NCBI RefSeq assembly: GCF_001748085.1
Contig: NZ_BBZK01000003.1
Span: 124,001 to 188,000, forward strand
Reading direction: 5' to 3'
Origin: Streptomyces sp. TP-A0874
GTDB lineage: Bacteria > Actinomycetota > Actinomycetes > Streptomycetales > Streptomycetaceae
DNA: 64,000 bases
Below are positions 1-17,426 of this stretch, piece by piece. The translations under genes were made by a program, and so were the position numbers. The notes beneath the pieces were generated by a model that was not told the origin of the DNA, made no database searches, and was given only the letters and a program-made list of their open reading frames with translations. Each line of letters opens with the position of its first letter. The first letter of the stretch is position 1.

Positions 1-1
1 G

Positions 2-1455
2 CCGTTCGCCCGCGCCCTGACGCTGAGCGCGGTCGACTTCGACCTGCTGACCCGCAGCCGGCCGGCGCTCGTCGGCCGACTGCTCAGGGAGACGGTGAAC
101 GCCGTCGCCGACGGGGTCCTCGACGTACTACCCAGTACGGCGTTCCCGCTGGACCGGGCCACCGAGGCCTTCCGGGTCATGGCCGCGGCCGAGCACATCG
201 GCAAGCTGGTCGTGACGGTCGACGACGAGCCGCCGGGCCGCGTCGTGGTGCGGCCCGGCACGGTGCCGTTCGCCCGCCGCGACGGGGCGTACGTCATCAG
301 CGGCGGCTTGACCGGCATCGGCCTGGCCACGGCCCGCCGGCTCGCCGAGCGGGGCGCCGGCGCACTGGTGCTCAACGGGCGCGGTGAACCCTCGGAGCCG
401 GCCCGGCGAGTGATCGAGGAGGTACGCGCCCTGGGCGCGAGCGTCCAGGTGGTGCTCGGCGACGTGGCGCGGCCCGGCACGGCGGAGCAGCTGGTGGCAG
501 CGGCGAAGAAGGACGGGCGGCCGCTCCGCGGCGTGGTCCACTCCGCGGCCGCCCTGGACGACGCCGCCGTCCTGCAACAGGACCGACGGCGACTGGGCCG
601 TGCGTGGTGGCCCAAGGCGGTCGGTGCCTGGCGGCTGCACGCCGCCACGGAGGGCGAGGACCTCGACTGGTGGGTCGGCTACTCGTCCACCGCCTCCCTG
701 CTGGGCTCAGCCGGTCAGGCGAACTACGCCGCCGCCTGCGCCTACCTCGACGGGCTCGCCCTGTGGCGCCGGGAGCGGGGACTGCCCGCGCTGAGCGTCG
801 ACTGGGGACCGTGGGAGTCGGTCGGCGGCGGTCAGGGACTCGCCGACCGCGGCTACCGGATGATCTCGCCGGACACGGGTTTCGCCGCCCTGGAGGAGTT
901 GATCAGCCAGGGCCGGTGCAGCACCGGAGTGCTGCACTTCGACATCGACACGTGGTTCGCCGACTTCCCCGCAGCCGCGGCTTCACCGCTGTACGCCGGA
1001 TTCCGGGCCTCGGAGGGTGGCGGGGGCGCACCGGCGCCGGGGCTCCCCGCGGCGCTCGCCGCCGCGTCGGACGGTCCCGCCCGCCGCCGGCTGCTCGAGG
1101 CGGAACTGACCGAGCAACTGCGCACCGTGCTGCGGCTGGGCCCGGCCCCGGTGGATCCCGCGGCGCCGCTGAGCACCTTCGGCATCGACTCACTGGGCGC
1201 CCTGGAACTCCGCAACCGCCTGGAGAAGGCGCTCGGCATCACCCTGCCCGCGACGCTGGTGTGGGCCCACCCCACCCTCGCGGCCCTCGCCGGAAACCTC
1301 GGAGAGCGGCTCGGGTTCGTACTCGACCCGCCGACCGGGGACCCCGCCCCGGAGCCGGACCCGGACCTCACCGACGGAGACCAGGAACTACTCGCCCAGA
1401 TACTGCGGACGGTCGACGAGGGCGCCGCGGAGCGCACACCCGAGGAGCCTGCCCG

Positions 1456-1459
<4 letters not shown>
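2..1459 (+). CDS. Type I polyketide synthase, C-terminal part (ER end-KR-ACP), 5' truncated
   Basis: The gene enters from the left edge; 485 residues are visible in a frame open from base 2. Residues 1-75 are the end of an NADPH enoylreductase. About 90-290 is a ketoreductase with a GGLTGIG nucleotide-binding loop, an LDD motif (B-type KR) and the catalytic Ser and Tyr around 226-243 (YSS, ANYAAA). The carrier domain lies near 360-450, with phosphopantetheine Ser in GIDSLGA near 393. The C-terminal 35 acidic residues look like a docking tail. An ER implies a reducing module, but its KS, AT and DH are outside the window. The stop overlaps the next start as ATGA, so translation is probably coupled. 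An internal ATG at 95 is not the real start because the upstream residues belong to the ER fold. Confidence 0.93.
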
Positions 1460-6932
<5,473 letters not shown>

Positions 6933-6936
<4 letters not shown>

Positions 6937-9900
6937 ACGTACCCCCACAGACCCCCGCCGCGGCGACCTCGGCTCCGGAGTCCCGGGGTGGCGCGCCGGA
7001 GCCGGCCGACGAGGAGTTCGACGGCATCGCCGTCATCGGCATGGCCGGCCGGTTCCCCGGTGCCCGCGACATAGGTGAGTTCTGGGCCAACCTGCGCTCC
7101 GGCAAGGAGAGCATCGTCGACGTCTCGGAGGAGCAGCTCGTCGGGGAGGGCGTCCCCGACGAGCTGCTTGGAGACCCGCACTACGTCAGGCGCGCGGCAC
7201 CCGTGGACGGGGTCGACGAGTTCGACGCGGAGTTCTTCGACCTCACTCCGCGGGCGGCACGCACCATGGACCCGCAGCAGCGGCTCCTCCTCCAGCTGAG
7301 CTGGCACGCCCTGGAGGACGCCGGGTACAACCCGCTGGGCTGCGACCGGTCGGTCGGCGTCTTCGCCACCGCGTCGGTCAGCTCCTACCTGCTGTACAAC
7401 CTGCTCTCCCGACAGGACACCAGAGCCCTGCTCGGCGCCGGGCTCAGCCTCGAACTCGTCCAACTCGTCGGCGGCAACGACCCGAACTTCGTCGCCACCC
7501 GCGTCGCCCACGCCTTGGACCTGAGGGGGCCTGCGGTCGGCGTCCAGACGGCCTGCTCCAGCGGCCTGGTGGCGGTGCACACGGCCTGCCAGAGCCTGCT
7601 GTCCGGGGAGTGCGACATGGCCCTTGCCGGCGGGGTGTCGATACGCGTCCCGCACAGGGCGGGATACCTGTACGACCCGGGCGCGATCATGTCGCCGGAC
7701 GGCAGTTGCCGTCCGTTCGACGAGCGGGCGGCCGGAACGGTCTTCGGTAGCGGCGGCGGGGCGCTTCTCCTCAAGCCCCTGGGCGACGCGCTCGCCGACG
7801 GCGACCCGGTCCACGCGGTCATCCGGGGATCGGCGATCAACAACGACGGCTCGCAGAAGATGGGCTTCACCGCTCCCAGCATCGACGGGCAGGCGCAGGT
7901 CGTCGCTGAGGCGCTCGCGGTCGCCGGGACGGCACCCGGAAGTATCGGTTACATCGAGGCGCACGGCACCGGCACCGCGCTCGGTGACCCCATCGAAGTG
8001 GCGGCGCTGGCCACCGCGTTCGACGGGGTCGGGCCGGGGCGGCACATCGCTCTCGGCTCGGTGAAGTCGAACATCGGGCACCTGGAGGTGGCCGCGGGCA
8101 TCGCCGGCCTGATCAAGACGGTGCTCTCCCTGAAGCAGCGGGAGCTGGCGCCGACCCTGCACTACTCCCGCCCCAACCCGGAACTCGCCCTGGAGAAGAC
8201 GCCGTTCTACATCGCTGACCAGCTGTCCCCCTGGACCGGTCCCGGTCCGCTGCGGGCCGGCGTCAGCGCCCTGGGAGTGGGGGGAACGAACGCCCACGTC
8301 GTCCTGGAGGAGGCGCCGCCGGTCCCGGCGGAACCCTCCCGCACCGGTCCCGCCGTGCTGTTGCTCAGCGCCCGGACCCCCGAACAGTTGTCCGAATCGG
8401 GCCGCCTGCTGGCGGACCGGCTCGACGGCGACAGCCCGCCGGCGCTCGTCGACGTCGCCGCGACCCTCGCCACGGGCCGGCATCCGCAGCAGCACCGCCG
8501 CGCGGTGGTGGCCAGCAGCCCCGAGACCGCGGCAGCCGCTCTGCGGACCGCCGGGCACCCGTCGCGACACGAGGGACGGGCCCTGCTGGAGACACCCGGA
8601 GTCGTCCTGCTCATGCCTGGGCAGGGAGCCCAGTACCCGGGTATGACCAAAGGGCTCCACCGCGCCGACAGCACTTACCGGCGCCACTTCGACTGGGCCG
8701 CCGAGGGCTTGTCCGACCTCCTCGGCCTCGACGTCCGAGCGGCCGTCCTGGACGGCGACGAGGACGCGCTGCGCCGCACCGACCTCGCCCAGGCCGCGCT
8801 GTTCTCGGTGGAGTACGCGCTGGCCAGCCGGCTCGCGGAGCACGGCATCCATCCCACCGCGCTCGCCGGCCACAGCGTCGGCGAATACACCGCCGCCCTG
8901 CTGGCCGGTGTGTTCTCGCCGGAGGACGCGTTGCGGGTGGTGGCCGCCCGCGGTGCGCTGATGCACGCCGCACCCCCTGGCGCGATGCTCACCGTCGGCC
9001 TCCCGGAGCAGGCCGCCCGCGAGGCCGTCGCCGGGACCGGTCTGGAGGTCGCGGCCGTCAACGAACCCGGCCACACGGTGGTGGCCGGCCCGGAGGCGGC
9101 CGCCGGAGAGCTGACGGAGCGACTCGCGGCTCGGGGAGTGTCCGTACGGCGCCTGCACACCGCGCACGCCTTCCACACCGCCGCCCTGGACCCGGCGGCC
9201 GGTCGGTTCGCCGACCGCATGGCCGAAGTCGCCCTGCACGTGCCCCGGATCCCTCTGCTGTCCGCCACCACCGGCGACTGGATGACCGACGACGAGGCCC
9301 GCGACCCAGGCCGGTGGGCACGGCAGATCCGGGTCCCGGTCCGGTTCTCCGACCTGCTCGCCACGCTGCTGGGCGAACCCCGACAGGTCCTGGTGGAATG
9401 CGGGCCGGGCCGCGCCCTCACCACCTTCGCCCGGCGTAACCCCGGTTGGGGCGACGGGCACCGGGCGCTGCGCCTGGTGCGCCATCCGCGGGAGGAACGC
9501 GACGACCACGAGACGTACCTGCTGGGGCTCGGCGCCCTGTGGACCGCGGGGGTGGACCCGGATTGGCAGGGCCCGGAGGGTGGCCCCGCGGGGCGGCGCG
9601 TGTCGCTGCCCGGCTACCCCTTCCGGCGCGACCGCCACTGGATCACCCCGATCTCCACCGACCTCCCCACCGGCTCGTGGGAGGCGGCAGCCTCCCACGA
9701 CCGGTCGGCGGCGCCCGCCGACCCGCCGGCCGAAGCCGGTGGGACCCCCGTCGACCGCGCCGTACGGCTGATCAGCACCATCTGGACCGAGACACTCGGC
9801 GTCCCTGACGTCGGGGAGCACGACAACTTCTTCGACCTCGGCGGTGACTCCGTCGTCGCCGTGCAGGTGGCCTCCCGGGCCTCGCGCGGTGGTCTGTCGA

Positions 9901-11399
9901 TGACGCCCCAGGACATGTTCCGGCACCAGACCGTGCGGGCCCTGGCGACCGCCCTGGCGGAGACCAGCGGCGGGGAGGACGACGCCGTCGGCACCGCCTC
10001 GACGGACACCCCGCCGCTCACCCCGACCCAGCAGTGGATCGCCGAACACCCGGGCGGGCGCCTGGCGGAGTTCACGGTGCCGCTGCTGCTCGACATCGGG
10101 CCGGACGTGGCCGCCGAGGTGGTCCGGGAGGCGGTCGGAGCCGTCGTCGCACACCACGAGGCGCTCCGCCTCCGCCTGGAGCGCCGCGACGGCCTGTGGC
10201 AGCAGCGCATCGAGCCCGCAGGCGACTTCGACGTCCCCACCATCCCGCTCCCCGGCGGGCTCGCCGCGGTCGGCGCGACCATCGCCGACCTGGGCCGGGA
10301 CCTGCTGGGGCGGTCGGGGCCGCTGCTGAGGGCAGCCATCCTGGAGCCGGTTTCCGAGGGGCCGCGCCGGCTGGCCCTGGTGATGCACCACTTCTGTGTG
10401 GACAACGCCTCCGAACGGATCCTGCTCGAAGACCTCGCCACCGCATGCGGCCAGCTCATGGAAGGCCGGCCGGTCCGGCTGCCCGAGGTGGCCACCGAGT
10501 GGTCTGCCTGGGCGCGGTGGGTAGCCGGTCTGGCGGCCGCGCCCGAGGTGCTCGCCGAGCGCGGCGAGTGGCTGGAGCTGCTGCGAGCGGACGCCGCCGT
10601 CGGCCTGCCCACTCGGTCCACGTCGCGGGAGGGGGCCACCCGCGACGTCCGCCTCGCCTCGACCGAGCTCGACCAGGAGACGGTCGAGGCGCTGACCCGG
10701 CTCCAGCGCGAGCGACGCGCCCGCATGGAGGAGTTCCTGTTGGCCGCCGTGGCGGTGGCCGTCACCGAGGCGACCGGCGAGGAACGCGCGCTGCTGGATG
10801 TGGAGGGGCACGGGCGGGCAGCGCTGCCCGCCGGCATGGACCTCAGCCGCACCATGGGTACCTGCACCACGCTCCATCCGGTCACCGTGGAGACCGGGCG
10901 CAGGGGGATGACCGGCGCCGTCGACTCCGCCCGGCGAGCGATCCGGTCGACGCCCCGCGAGGGGCTGGGGTACGGCGTGCTGCGGACGCTGCACGCGCCG
11001 TCCGCACGGCTGCTGGACGGCCTGCCGCGACCGGACCTGCTGGTGACCTACCTCGGCACCGTCACCTACGACGCGGTCGCCGAACTCGCCGGCGGGCCGC
11101 TGCGGGCCTCGACCGCGGCGGAGCTGTCAGCGCTCGCCGTGCCGGGCTGTCTGCTGCACGGCACGGAACTGCGGGCCTACGTCCACCACGGCCGGCTCCA
11201 CCTGGACTGGTGGTTCGACGCCGGCCGGTACGCGCCCGAGGTGGTGGCAGCCGCGCTCGACCGGGCGGCGAGCGCACTGAGCACCCTCTCCCAGGACGCC
11301 GCGGCCGCCCCGGACGCCGCCCCCGGCAGTACCCGCTGGGCGGACGTCAACCAGGACGAATTCCGGATGCTGTTCGGCGAGCAGCACCGCGACATGTGA
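6933..11399 (+). CDS. Non-reducing PKS module with C-terminal epimerisation-like domain (KS-AT-T-E*)
   Basis: 1488 residues from GTG, with GGAGGA just upstream and the start overlapping the previous TGA. KS covers about 30-455, with Cys near 208 (TACSSG). AT is about 555-830, with GHSVGE and HAFH near 745, which predicts malonyl-CoA. There is no KR, DH or ER, so the beta-keto group should survive. The carrier Ser is in GGDSVVAV near 970. From about 1020 to the end the chain resembles an NRPS condensation/epimerisation domain. It has HHFCVDN where active domains have HHxxxDG, EGHGR as in epimerisation motif E4, then YGVLR and a TYLG motif. The last residues (DEFRMLFGEQ) could act as a communication tail to the next protein, whose C domain begins directly. 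Whether the terminal domain is catalytic, a docking platform or a relic cannot be told. Confidence 0.9.
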
Positions 11400-11412
11400 G
11401 GACGGACCATCC

Positions 11413-14400
11413 ATGACTGCCCATGATGTCGAGGACATCTACGTACTCTCCCCGATGCAGGAAGGGCTCCTGTTCTACACCCTGCAGAACCCGCGCAGCT
11501 CGATGTACGCGCAACAACTCGCCCACACCTACGTCGGTGACCTGGACGAGGAGGCGCTGCGATCTGCCTGGCAGGTGGTGGTCGGCAGGCACCCGGTGCT
11601 GCGCAGCTCCTTCGTCTGGGAACGCCTCGACAAGCCACTGCAGATGGTCCACCGGGAAGCACCGGTGGAGTTCGAGACGCTCGACTGGAGCGGGCTCTCC
11701 GCCGAGGAACTGGTGGAGCGCGAACGGCGTCTGCTGCGGGACGACCGCGAGCGCGGCTTCGACCTGGCCGCCCCGCCGCTGATGCGCTTCTACCTGGCGC
11801 GGCTGGACGACCGGCGGCACCGTTTCGTGGTCAGCGTTCACCACCTCGTCCTGGACGGCTGGTCCACCGGGGTCGTCCTCAAGGAGGTCGCCGCCGCCTA
11901 CACCGCCATGCGCGAGGGCAAGCCCGTCGACCTGCCCTCGGCGCGGCCCTTCCGGGCCTATGTGGACTGGTTGCGCGCGAAGGACCCGGACAGCGCGGAG
12001 GCCTACTGGCGGCGCGAGCTCAAGGGGGTCACCGGGCCGACCCCGCTCCCCGTGGCGGACGCCGCGCACCGCGCGGGGCTCGGCGAGCAGCAGGTCGCGG
12101 CCGTCGAACTCGGCGCACGGGAGAGCTCGCGCCTGACCGACCTGCTCCGGGAGCGCCGCCTGACGCTCAACACCCTGGTGCAGGCGGCGTGGGCGCTGCT
12201 GCTCTCCCGCTACGCCGGTACGCCCGAGGCGGTCTTCGGCACCGTCTCCTCCGGCCGTCCTCCCGAGCTTGAGGGCTCCGAGGAGATGGTCGGCCTCTTC
12301 GTCAACACGCTGCCCATCCGGGTCCGGGTCGACCCCGCAGCACACGTGGGCGAGTGGCTCGACGAGGTGCAGGCGAAGTCGGTCGCGGCCCGCGCGCACG
12401 AGCACGTACCGCTCACCCGCATCCAGGAATGGAGCGACGTACCGCACGGCACGGAGCTCTTCGAGAGCGTCCAGGTGGTGCAGAACGCGCTCGACCTGTC
12501 GTTGCTGTGGGAGCGGTTCGCGGACCTGGAGGTTGCCGACCCCGTCTACTTCACCCGGACCAGCTTCCCGCTCACGCTGACCGTGGTGCCCGGTGACCGC
12601 ATCCTGCTGCGGGCGATGTACGACGCCTCGTGGCTGCCGGACACGATGGCCGGCCGGCTGCTCGGACACCTGAAAACCCTCCTGGGCGAGCTGGCGGGCG
12701 ACCCCGGGCGACGGTTGGCCGACCTGCCGATGCTCACCCCGGAGGAGTGGACCGCACTGGTCGGCCCGGGCGGCGGGCGAGCGGACGAGGCCCCGTGGCC
12801 GGTCGGGCAGGAGTGCGCGGAGCACGGGGCACACCGGCCGGACGCCGTCGCGGTGACACACGGCGCGCGCTCGCTCAGCTGGGGGCAACTGGACACCGGG
12901 GTGGAGCGGTTGGCCGCCCGGCTGCGGGAGCGGGGCGCCGCGGAGAACACCGTGGTCGCACTCTGCCTGCGGGATCCCGTCGACGCTCTGACCGCCCTCC
13001 TCGCCGTATGGCGCGCCGGGGCCGCCCCGGCGCCCCTGGACCCGGCGCGCCCGGCCGCCGACCTGCTCCACCTGGCCGAGGCCGCACGCCCCGGCCTGAT
13101 GGTGGCCGATCCCGAGACCGCCGAGGCCCTCGCCGACACCGGCCACGAACTGCTGCTGCTCGACCCGGAGGCTGGCGCCCTCCCGGCGCCCGTCGACTCC
13201 CCGGTGCGGCCCCCCGCCCCGGTGGAGACGGCGCTCGCCTACGTCGCCTTCACCTCCGGCGCCGAGGACGGACCGAAAGCGGTGCCGCTCGACCACCGTT
13301 CCCTGACCGCGACGGGCGGCGTGCACCGGGAAGAGCTCCACCTCAGGCCGGACGACACCGTCCTGCTCCACGCCCCCGCCGACTCCTACCTGTACCTGCT
13401 CACCGTGCTGGCCGGACTGCGCGCCGGGGCCCGGTTCGTCCTGCCCACCGGTTCGGCCGCGGAGTCCTCCTCGGCCGTCACCGCGGCGATCGAGGCCCAG
13501 GTGGCCGAGTACGGCGTCAGCTGCGCCGTCCTCACCCCCACGCTGCTCGGCGCCCTGGACCCCGAGGGCCCGGCTGGGGCCCTGCGTACCGTGATCGTCA
13601 CCGGGGAACACTGCCCGGCGCCCGTGGCCGCCGCCTGGGCCCGGGACACCGGCCGGCGGGTGTTCTCGCTGTACGGATCAGCCGAGACGGCCGGTGCGGC
13701 GGTGCTCGGCCGGGTCACCCCGGAGGGCGCCACCGAGGGGCGGCCGGTCGGCGGGCGCCGCGCCTACGTCCTCGGCGCGGGCGGCAGCCCGCTGCCGTGC
13801 GGCGTCGCCGGGGAACTCCACCTGGCCGGCCCCGGTCTCTCCCCCGGCTACCTCGACCGTCCGGCGTTGACCGTCGAGCGCTACCGACCCGACCCCTTCT
13901 TCCAGGACGCTCCGGAGAGGATGTACCGCACCGGGGACCTGGCCCGGTGGACCGAGTCAGGCGGACTGGAGGTGCTCGGCCGGGTCGGCGAGAGGCTGAC
14001 TGTCGCCGGTCGCGCGGTGGATCCGGCGGCCGTGGCGGAACTCCTCCGCACCCACCCGGCGGTGGCCGCCTGCACGGTCGGTGGGGACGACGACGGCCTC
14101 ACGGCGTACGTCGTACCGGACCACGAGGGATCCTCCGGAGCGGACGCCGACGAGCAGGTGCACCAGTGGCGCCAGCTCTACGAGCACACCTACGCCGACC
14201 AGAACGGCACGGGCGAGGCCGAGTTCAACACCGTGGGCTGGAACAGCAGCTTCACCGGTGGCGCTATCCCCGAGGACGAGATGCGTGAGTGGCGCACCGC
14301 GACTCTGGAGCAGTTGCGCGGACTGCGGGCCTCCAGCGTCCTTGAGATCGGCTGCGGCACGGGCATGTTCCTGCTGCCGCTGGCCCGGGAGTGCGAGGAG

Positions 14401-16614
14401 TACTGGGCCACCGACCTGTCACCCGCGGCCCTCGACTACGTGCGCGAGCAACTCCGGGCGCCCGCCTACGCGGACAGCCGGGTCACCCTGCGGGAGCAGC
14501 AGGCGGACGACCTCACCGGGATCCCCTCCGGCCGCTTCGACCTGGTCGTCATCAACTCCGTCGTCCAGTACTTCCCGGACGAGGCGTACCTGCGGCGGGT
14601 GCTCGACGGGGCCGTCCGCGCGCTGCGGCCGGGCGGTCGGATCTTCGTCGGCGACGTCCGGAACCTCGACACCCTCCGCGCCATGCACCTGTCGATGCAG
14701 CTCGCCGACCGTCCGGCCGACCACCCGGCACCGGAACTGTGGCTCGCCGCGCGTTCCCGCGCCCGGCTGGAGGAGGAGCTCGTACTCAGCCCCGGGTTCT
14801 TCCGCGGTTACGCCGCGCAGCTGGCCCCCGGCGCGGTCGCGCGGGTCGCCGCCAAGCGCGGACGGGCCCGCAACGAACTGACCTGCTACCGGTACGACGT
14901 GCTCATCGAACCGGCCGGGGGCGAGTCGGGCCGGGCCGGCCGGGTGCTCGACTGGGCCTCGGACATCGGGGAGCCCGACGCGTTGGCGGGGCTGCTGGCG
15001 GAGGAGCCGGACACCCTGCTGATCGGCGGTGTCCCCGACGCCCGGGTGCGGGACATGGTCGCCGCCGTGGAACTGCTGGACCGCGACGCAGCCCCGGCGA
15101 CCGCGGGCGGCCTGGCCGAACGGGTCTCCCGGGAGGCCGGTGTGGACCCGGAAGCCCTCCACGAGGCCGCCGAACGCGCCGGCTATCAGGTGGACCTGCT
15201 GCTGGGCGAGGCGCCCGCCACCCTGGACGCCCTCTTCGTGCGGAACGGCTCGCCTGCCGCAGCCCCCGAGGCCCGGGCCGGCCAGTGGCGTGCCCACGCC
15301 GAGGGCCTGCCGCCGGTGGAGGGGCGGGTGGCCAACGACCCGTTGGCCCAACGCCATGACACCAGGCTCCTCGGCGAACTGCAGACCCTGGCCGAACGGC
15401 GACTGCCGTCCCACGCGGTACCGGGCGACTACCTGGTCGTCGCCGACCTGCCGCTCACCCGCGACGGGCGGACCGCTCGGGGGCCGCTCGGCTCCCTGCG
15501 TGGCTCGGGCCGGGGCCCGGGGCGGGAGATCACCGCCCCGCGGGACACCACGGAACTGGTGGTGGCCCGGGTCTGGGAGGAGGTGCTCGGGATCCGACCC
15601 GTCGGTGTCACCGACGACTTCTTCTCGCTCGGCGGGCACTCACTCGTGGCGATGCGGGTGATCTCCCGCCTACAGCGGCATTTCAACCGCGACATCGACC
15701 TGGCCGTGCTCCTGAACCAGCCCACGGTGGCCGAACTGGCGGCCGTCCTGAGAGCGGAGGCCGAAGGCCCGGGGCGCTCGTCCGTGGTGACCCTGCAAGC
15801 CGCCGGTGAGGAACCGCCGCTGTTCCTCGTCCACCCCTCCGGGGGCAACCTGCTCGTCTACCAGTTCCTCGCGGAACGACTCGGCGCGGACACCCCGGTC
15901 CACATGCTGGAGACGCCCGCACTGCACCGCTTCGGCACGGTCGAGGAACTGGCCGCCCACTACGCGGAGGCCATCCGGCAGTTCGTTCCGCACGGCCCCT
16001 ACAGGCTCGGCGGCCTCTCCTTCGGCGGACTGGTGGCCTTCGAAGTCGCCCGGCAGCTCACCGAGGCGGGTGAGAAGGTCGAGGCGGTGACGATGTTCGA
16101 ATCCTCGCTGGCCGGCGCCGTGCCCAAGGACGTCACGCCGGAGGACCTGCTCGCCTACCGCACCGCGCACTTCGCCCACGTCTTCGAGCTGGTCTTCGGC
16201 AAGGAGATCCCGCTCACCGAGGAGGAACTGCGCGGTCTCGCCCCCGACGAGCAGTTGGAGATGCTCTACCAGCGGGTCGACGCGTCCCTCGGGGGCGGCC
16301 TCGGCATGGGCATCCTGCGGAGCACCGTCGAGGACGTACAGCGGGTCCGGGACATGATCCGCGCCTACCGGCCCGGTGACTACAGCGGTCCGGTGCACCT
16401 GTTCATCGGTCTCGAACCCATGCCGCCGCACCTCAACGACCCCGAGTTCTACCGGAGCGACCGGACGCTCGGCTGGGACGAGCACCTTCCGGACCTGCGG
16501 ATCGTGGACACCCCCGGGAACCACCTCACGCTGCTCAACCCACCGCACGTCGACACCCTCGCCGAGCGGATGCGGGAGATCACCGGCTCCGCACGGACCC
16601 GGGAGGCGCGATGA
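11413..16614 (+). CDS. NRPS C-A(degenerate)-NMT-PCP-TE, chain-terminating
   Basis: 1733 residues. The C domain (1-430) starts with [11 protein letters not shown] and carries an intact HHLVLDG near 143, so it can join the polyketide acyl chain to an amino acid. The A domain (from about 455) looks dead. A3 reads [11 protein letters not shown] instead of TSGSTGxPKGV, A8 reads [11 protein letters not shown] instead of GRxDxQVKIRG, and the A10 Lys is replaced (DGRTAR); only A7 (YRTGDL) is normal. An N-methyltransferase is inserted late in the A domain (about 910-1150) with VLEIGCGTG near 976, NSVVQYFP and GDVR, all typical of NRPS N-MTs. PCP Ser is in GGHSLVAM near 1407. The thioesterase (about 1460-1725) has GLSFGG near 1534. 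The likely role is N-methylated amino acid incorporation and release. The intact free A domain at 19410 is the best candidate to charge this PCP. Confidence 0.93.
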   Translation: MTAHDVEDIYVLSPMQEGLLFYTLQNPRSSMYAQQLAHTYVGDLDEEALRSAWQVVVGRHPVLRSSFVWERLDKPLQMVHREAPVEFETLDWSGLSAEELVERERRLLRDDRERGFDLAAPPLMRFYLARLDDRRHRFVVSVHHLVLDGWSTGVVLKEVAAAYTAMREGKPVDLPSARPFRAYVDWLRAKDPDSAEAYWRRELKGVTGPTPLPVADAAHRAGLGEQQVAAVELGARESSRLTDLLRERRLTLNTLVQAAWALLLSRYAGTPEAVFGTVSSGRPPELEGSEEMVGLFVNTLPIRVRVDPAAHVGEWLDEVQAKSVAARAHEHVPLTRIQEWSDVPHGTELFESVQVVQNALDLSLLWERFADLEVADPVYFTRTSFPLTLTVVPGDRILLRAMYDASWLPDTMAGRLLGHLKTLLGELAGDPGRRLADLPMLTPEEWTALVGPGGGRADEAPWPVGQECAEHGAHRPDAVAVTHGARSLSWGQLDTGVERLAARLRERGAAENTVVALCLRDPVDALTALLAVWRAGAAPAPLDPARPAADLLHLAEAARPGLMVADPETAEALADTGHELLLLDPEAGALPAPVDSPVRPPAPVETALAYVAFTSGAEDGPKAVPLDHRSLTATGGVHREELHLRPDDTVLLHAPADSYLYLLTVLAGLRAGARFVLPTGSAAESSSAVTAAIEAQVAEYGVSCAVLTPTLLGALDPEGPAGALRTVIVTGEHCPAPVAAAWARDTGRRVFSLYGSAETAGAAVLGRVTPEGATEGRPVGGRRAYVLGAGGSPLPCGVAGELHLAGPGLSPGYLDRPALTVERYRPDPFFQDAPERMYRTGDLARWTESGGLEVLGRVGERLTVAGRAVDPAAVAELLRTHPAVAACTVGGDDDGLTAYVVPDHEGSSGADADEQVHQWRQLYEHTYADQNGTGEAEFNTVGWNSSFTGGAIPEDEMREWRTATLEQLRGLRASSVLEIGCGTGMFLLPLARECEEYWATDLSPAALDYVREQLRAPAYADSRVTLREQQADDLTGIPSGRFDLVVINSVVQYFPDEAYLRRVLDGAVRALRPGGRIFVGDVRNLDTLRAMHLSMQLADRPADHPAPELWLAARSRARLEEELVLSPGFFRGYAAQLAPGAVARVAAKRGRARNELTCYRYDVLIEPAGGESGRAGRVLDWASDIGEPDALAGLLAEEPDTLLIGGVPDARVRDMVAAVELLDRDAAPATAGGLAERVSREAGVDPEALHEAAERAGYQVDLLLGEAPATLDALFVRNGSPAAAPEARAGQWRAHAEGLPPVEGRVANDPLAQRHDTRLLGELQTLAERRLPSHAVPGDYLVVADLPLTRDGRTARGPLGSLRGSGRGPGREITAPRDTTELVVARVWEEVLGIRPVGVTDDFFSLGGHSLVAMRVISRLQRHFNRDIDLAVLLNQPTVAELAAVLRAEAEGPGRSSVVTLQAAGEEPPLFLVHPSGGNLLVYQFLAERLGADTPVHMLETPALHRFGTVEELAAHYAEAIRQFVPHGPYRLGGLSFGGLVAFEVARQLTEAGEKVEAVTMFESSLAGAVPKDVTPEDLLAYRTAHFAHVFELVFGKEIPLTEEELRGLAPDEQLEMLYQRVDASLGGGLGMGILRSTVEDVQRVRDMIRAYRPGDYSGPVHLFIGLEPMPPHLNDPEFYRSDRTLGWDEHLPDLRIVDTPGNHLTLLNPPHVDTLAERMREITGSARTREAR

Positions 16615-17426
16615 CCTTGCGCACCCACATAGCGGCCGAGCGGTCCGCCCGCTGGTTCCGGTGTTTCCGGCCCAGACCACAGGCCGCCGTCCTGCTCTAC
16701 GCGCTGCCGTTCGCCGGCGGCGGAGCGGCCTTCTACCGCGCCTGGGCCGATCGGCTGCCCGCCTCGGTGGAGCTCCGCGCCGTCCAGTTGCCCGGGCGGC
16801 AGGACAGGATGGCCGAGCCGCCGGCGGTCGACTGCGCGGCGCTCTGCCGCTCCCTCGCGTCCGCGCTGCGGGACGATCTGTCGGACCGGCCCTTCGCGCT
16901 GTTCGGGCACAGCATGGGAGCGCTGCTCTCCTTCGAGCTGGCTCGCGAACTGCGCCGCCTCGGCGAGAGAGCGCCGGTGGCGCTCGGCGTCTCCGGCTGG
17001 TCGTCGCCGCGCGACCGCCTCCCGCACGGTCGGTACACCACCCTGAGCGACGCGGAGTTCCTCACCGTGGTGCGACGTCTCGGCGGAATGCCGCAGGACG
17101 TGCTGGACGAGCCGGACCTGCTGAGCCTGGTGCTGCCCACGCTCCGTGCCGACTTCCAGGTGGTGGAGGGCTACAGCTACCGGGAGGAGCCGCCGCTCGA
17201 CCTGCCGATGTCGGTGTTCGGCGGCGTGTCCGACCCCTTCACGGAGCGTCAGGGGCTGGAGGGATGGCAGCAGGAGACCACCGGTCCGGTGACCGTCCGC
17301 CACTACCCCGGACGCCACTTCTACCTGACGGAGCACGCCGACGCCGTCGCCGGCGCGTTCCTGGCCGACCTCAGGGCCGCGCTCGCCGGCTCGAACCCGG
17401 CCCCGACCGAAGGAGGCCCGCGATGA
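16611..17426 (+). CDS. Type II (editing) thioesterase
   Basis: 271 residues, alpha/beta hydrolase. The nucleophile elbow is GHSMG near 103; the acid lies in the SDPF segment and the His in GRHFYL near the C terminus. Length and the opening [14 protein letters not shown] segment are typical of stand-alone thioesterases of PKS/NRPS clusters, which clear misprimed or stalled acyl groups from carrier domains. The ATG overlaps the NRPS stop (ATGA) and its own stop overlaps the next ATG, so it belongs to the same translationally coupled operon. Confidence 0.93.
   Translation: MTLRTHIAAERSARWFRCFRPRPQAAVLLYALPFAGGGAAFYRAWADRLPASVELRAVQLPGRQDRMAEPPAVDCAALCRSLASALRDDLSDRPFALFGHSMGALLSFELARELRRLGERAPVALGVSGWSSPRDRLPHGRYTTLSDAEFLTVVRRLGGMPQDVLDEPDLLSLVLPTLRADFQVVEGYSYREEPPLDLPMSVFGGVSDPFTERQGLEGWQQETTGPVTVRHYPGRHFYLTEHADAVAGAFLADLRAALAGSNPAPTEGGPR

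Noticed and set aside
604-1455. In-frame extension upstream of the second PKS gene
   Set aside because: The extension overlaps the ER-KR-ACP coding sequence of the previous gene and is Arg-rich; the ATGA overlap at 1456 is the natural start.
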